From contig JANNGZ010000153.1 in NCBI GenBank assembly GCA_031404155.1, positions 1 to 5,862 on the forward strand: a stretch of 5,862 nucleotides of DNA, written 5' to 3'. Below, piece after piece: positions 3,951 through 5,862 of this stretch. The number at the start of each line of letters is the position of its first letter. Position 1 is the stretch's first letter. Made by a program: the position numbers and the translations under genes. This DNA is from JANNGZ01 sp031404155 (GTDB taxonomy: Bacteria > Pseudomonadota > Gammaproteobacteria > Burkholderiales > Burkholderiaceae_C). A model generated the notes under the pieces. The model did not search any database. It saw nothing but the letters and a program-made list of their open reading frames with translations, and was not told the origin of the DNA.

Positions 3951-5862
3951 ATGCTGATCGTTGCGCTGGTCGTGGTGGCAGCCGCCTTCGGCGCCGCCTG
4001 GGGTGGTGCTTATGGCGCGGTGAGCGCGGCGGTGCTGGCCTGGTTGCTGATCCGCTTGTTGCGGCTTGAAAAGCAGGTTGCCGTTCTCGAAGAGGCCTTG
4101 AAGCGGGAGCCGCCGCAACGTGCCGGGGCGCCGATCTCGACACGGACCGCGGGCGAGGCTACCGCCGCACGGTCGCCGCGCGGCAGCGTCGCCGGGGACC
4201 TGGACAGCGATATGAACCTGGACGCCACCGCGGACACGCGTGTGGCGGCGGCGAGCGGCGCGGCCTACTCAAGCGCCGCCCTCAGCACGGGCAGCAGCAG
4301 CAGCGCAAGCAGCGCAAGCAGCACAAGCAGCACCACCAGCGAGAGCAACGTCGGCGTCCTAGCCAGCGCGAGCAGCGCGGCAAGCGCAGCGGCCGCAGGC
4401 ATCGCCGACACCGCGGCGGCCGCGAGCACATCGCTCTCGCCGCCGTCGCCAGCAGACCTGCCGCCTTCGCCGCCGGCTGGGCGCACAGCGCCTGCGCGCC
4501 CTCCCCGCCCCGACCCGCTCGCGCCGATCAAGGCCTGGCTCTTCGGCGGCAACACCATCGTCAAGGCCGGGGTCGGCATCCTGTTCGTCGGCCTCGCCTT
4601 CCTGGCCAAGTACGCGAGTGAACATGTGCAGCTGCCGGTGGAATTGCGCTTGGCCGGCATCGGCGCGGTGGCGCTGGGGTTGCTCTTCGTCGGCTGGCGC
4701 TTGCGGGCTTCGCGGCCGGGTTATGCGCAGGTGTTGCAGGGCGGCGCGGTGGCGGTGCTCTACCTCACGCTCTTCGTCGCGTTCAAGTTCTACGGCGTGA
4801 TCGCGGTCGGCCCGGTGTTCGGCCTGATGGTGCTGGTGGCCGCCTTGGCCGCGGCGCTGGCAGTGCTGCAAAACGCGCGCACGCTGGCGGTCATCGGCGC
4901 GCTCGGCGGCTTCGCCACGCCGCTGCTCGTCTCCACCGGCGGCGGCAACCAGGTGGCGCTGTTTTCGTACTACCTGGTGCTCGACCTCGGCATCGCCGCG
5001 GTGGCCTGGTTTCGCACCTGGCGCGCGCTCAACCTGATCGGCTTCGTCGGCACCTACGGCGTGGGCGCCGCCTGGGGCCTGATGCGCTACCAGCCCGAGC
5101 ATTACCTCAGCAGCCAGGGCTTCCTGGTCGCCTTCTTCCTGCTCTTCACGGCCGTCCTGCTGCTGCCGGCACGCCACCTGCGCGAGGGCGATGCCGGCGC
5201 GCCGGCCTGGGCCGATGCGTGGGTCAACGGCTCGCTGCTCTTCGGCCTGCCGGCGATCACCTTCGTGCTGCAACACGGCCTGGTGCGGCACACCGACTAC
5301 GGCACCGCCATCTCGGCGCTGGTGCTGGCGGCGTTTTACGTGGCACTCGCATTCGTGATGCGCTCGCGCCCAGGCCTGGCGGTCACCTTCGACGCGAGCC
5401 TGGCGATGGCCATGGTGTTTCTCACCCTGGTGATTCCGTTTGCGCTCGACGCCCGCAGCACCGCAGGGGCCTGGGCGCTCGAAGGCGCGGGGCTGGTGTG
5501 GCTCGGCTTTCGGCAACGCCGCGGCGGGCCACGTTTGTTCGGCTATGCCTTGCTCGGCCTGTCGGCGTTGGCGATGCTGGTGGCGCACGACCACCATGGC
5601 ACGCCGACGAACCTGTTCAATGCCTACCTGTTCAATGCTTTGCTGGCGGCAGCGGCCTCGCTCGCGGCGGCGTATTTCGTGCGGCGTGCCGGCCTGGCGG
5701 CGTCCGCGTCCGCGCCCGCGCCGGCCGGGCCGGCAGTTGCCTCAGCGCCGCTGTCGGCAACCGCGCCAACTTCGATGCCGGCAGCGACGTCGGCCCTCGG
5801 GTCCGCACTGGGGTCATTACTGGGGTCGATCAAGCGCCAGCTGGTCGCCGGCGAGCCGCTGG
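3951..5862 (+). CDS. DUF2339-family polytopic membrane protein, 5' part (637 codons, continues beyond window)
   Basis: The frame is open without a stop from ATG 3951 to the last base. The N-terminus is an alanine/valine membrane segment (residues 2-37), followed by a short heptad-like helix (LEKQVAVLEEAL, 39-50). A long linker comes next, at about 55-190: charged at first, then very rich in Ser, Ala and Thr (106-165), then Pro-rich. The conserved DUF2339 core begins at FGGNTIVKAGVGILFVGLAFLAKYA (about 198-222) and continues as a series of hydrophobic helices rich in Gly, Ala and Leu with short polar turns, ending in the window with an Ala/Ser/Pro-rich loop (about 583-620). DUF2339 proteins are large inner-membrane proteins with many predicted helices; their function is not known to me. 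AGGGG at 3937-3941 supports the start. Base and codon use match the DUF2332 gene at the other end, so it is probably native chromosome. Confidence 0.85.
   Translation, partial: MLIVALVVVAAAFGAAWGGAYGAVSAAVLAWLLIRLLRLEKQVAVLEEALKREPPQRAGAPISTRTAGEATAARSPRGSVAGDLDSDMNLDATADTRVAAASGAAYSSAALSTGSSSSASSASSTSSTTSESNVGVLASASSAASAAAAGIADTAAAASTSLSPPSPADLPPSPPAGRTAPARPPRPDPLAPIKAWLFGGNTIVKAGVGILFVGLAFLAKYASEHVQLPVELRLAGIGAVALGLLFVGWRLRASRPGYAQVLQGGAVAVLYLTLFVAFKFYGVIAVGPVFGLMVLVAALAAALAVLQNARTLAVIGALGGFATPLLVSTGGGNQVALFSYYLVLDLGIAAVAWFRTWRALNLIGFVGTYGVGAAWGLMRYQPEHYLSSQGFLVAFFLLFTAVLLLPARHLREGDAGAPAWADAWVNGSLLFGLPAITFVLQHGLVRHTDYGTAISALVLAAFYVALAFVMRSRPGLAVTFDASLAMAMVFLTLVIPFALDARSTAGAWALEGAGLVWLGFRQRRGGPRLFGYALLGLSALAMLVAHDHHGTPTNLFNAYLFNALLAAAASLAAAYFVRRAGLAASASAPAPAGPAVASAPLSATAPTSMPAATSALGSALGSLLGSIKRQLVAGEPL
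4284..4346 (+). repeat. AGC trinucleotide / 9-base tandem repeat coding a serine tract
   Basis: The codons here are mostly AGC, interrupted by GCA, ACA and ACC. Within it, 4299-4334 is four tandem nine-base units of the form AGCAGC plus GCA, GCA, ACA or ACC. It encodes the Ser/Ala/Thr linker of the DUF2339 protein (about residues 112-132). The units are multiples of three, so slippage would change linker length without breaking the frame. Confidence 0.85.
5611..5638 (+). repeat. 15-base tandem duplication inside the DUF2339 gene
   Basis: ACCTGTTCAATGC occurs at 5611-5623 and again at 5626-5638, separated by CT, giving a 15-base period. It encodes NLFNAYLFNA, an in-frame repeat of the L-F-N-A motif. 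A similar small repeat, ACTGGGGTC at 5807-5815 and 5819-5827 (period 12), lies further on in the Ala/Ser-rich loop. Confidence 0.8.

Noticed and set aside
3367..4143. 258-codon minus-strand open frame as one protein
   Set aside because: Only its middle part (about 3652-3804) matches the transposase. The rest is antisense to the nucleotidyltransferase end and the DUF2339 start, or is out of frame with the transposase.
4359..5597. Long open frame (412 codons) on the minus strand opposite the DUF2339 gene
   Set aside because: Its product is a Gln/Arg/His/Ala-rich string with no fold or motif. It arises from the strong GC codon bias of the real plus-strand gene, whose membrane segments and family motifs are clear.
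1..5862. CRISPR array, tRNA or rRNA genes
   Set aside because: No regularly spaced repeats of CRISPR type and no cloverleaf or rRNA-like sequence were seen on either strand.

Overview
This is high-GC bacterial DNA with strong third-position GC bias. The two flanking genes look like those of Betaproteobacteria, probably Burkholderiales; this is inferred from protein character and base composition, not from a database match. Two ordinary but functionally uncharacterised chromosomal-type genes lie at the ends. The 3' end of a DUF2332-family gene occupies 1-363. The first 637 codons of a DUF2339-family polytopic membrane protein occupy 3951 to the window end. Between them lies a patchwork accessory segment of about 3.5 kb.

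The accessory segment, left to right: (i) a compact two-gene toxin-antitoxin operon, a TumE-type toxin (414-698) overlapping a winged-helix antitoxin (695-1048) by ATGA, with a small inverted repeat just before the first gene and a terminator-like hairpin after the second. (ii) A decayed IS1182-type transposase (about 1139-1872) that lacks its N-terminal half and is broken by two apparent one-base deletions. (iii) A secreted ClpP-fold serine-protease-like protein (2107-2910). (iv) A small minimal-type nucleotidyltransferase (2964-3419), 53 bases further on. (v) On the minus strand, a decayed C-terminal fragment of an IS110/IS1111-type transposase (about 3456-3804), spread over three frames. 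The DUF2339 promoter region follows directly.

The layout suggests a small genomic island or insertion hotspot between two core-type genes. A stability module (the toxin-antitoxin pair) and two cargo genes are bounded by transposase fossils, and neither fossil can encode a working enzyme. The cargo region (2100-3420) looks less GC-biased in codon use than the flanks, which fits horizontal origin. The most intriguing part is the cargo pair: an exported ClpP-like protein with a cysteine-bearing tail next to a cytosolic nucleotidyltransferase. I do not recognise this pairing as a described system, and only comparative genomics could show whether the two are linked. The DUF2339 gene is carried by a long open frame that runs off the window; long antisense frames opposite it are composition artefacts.
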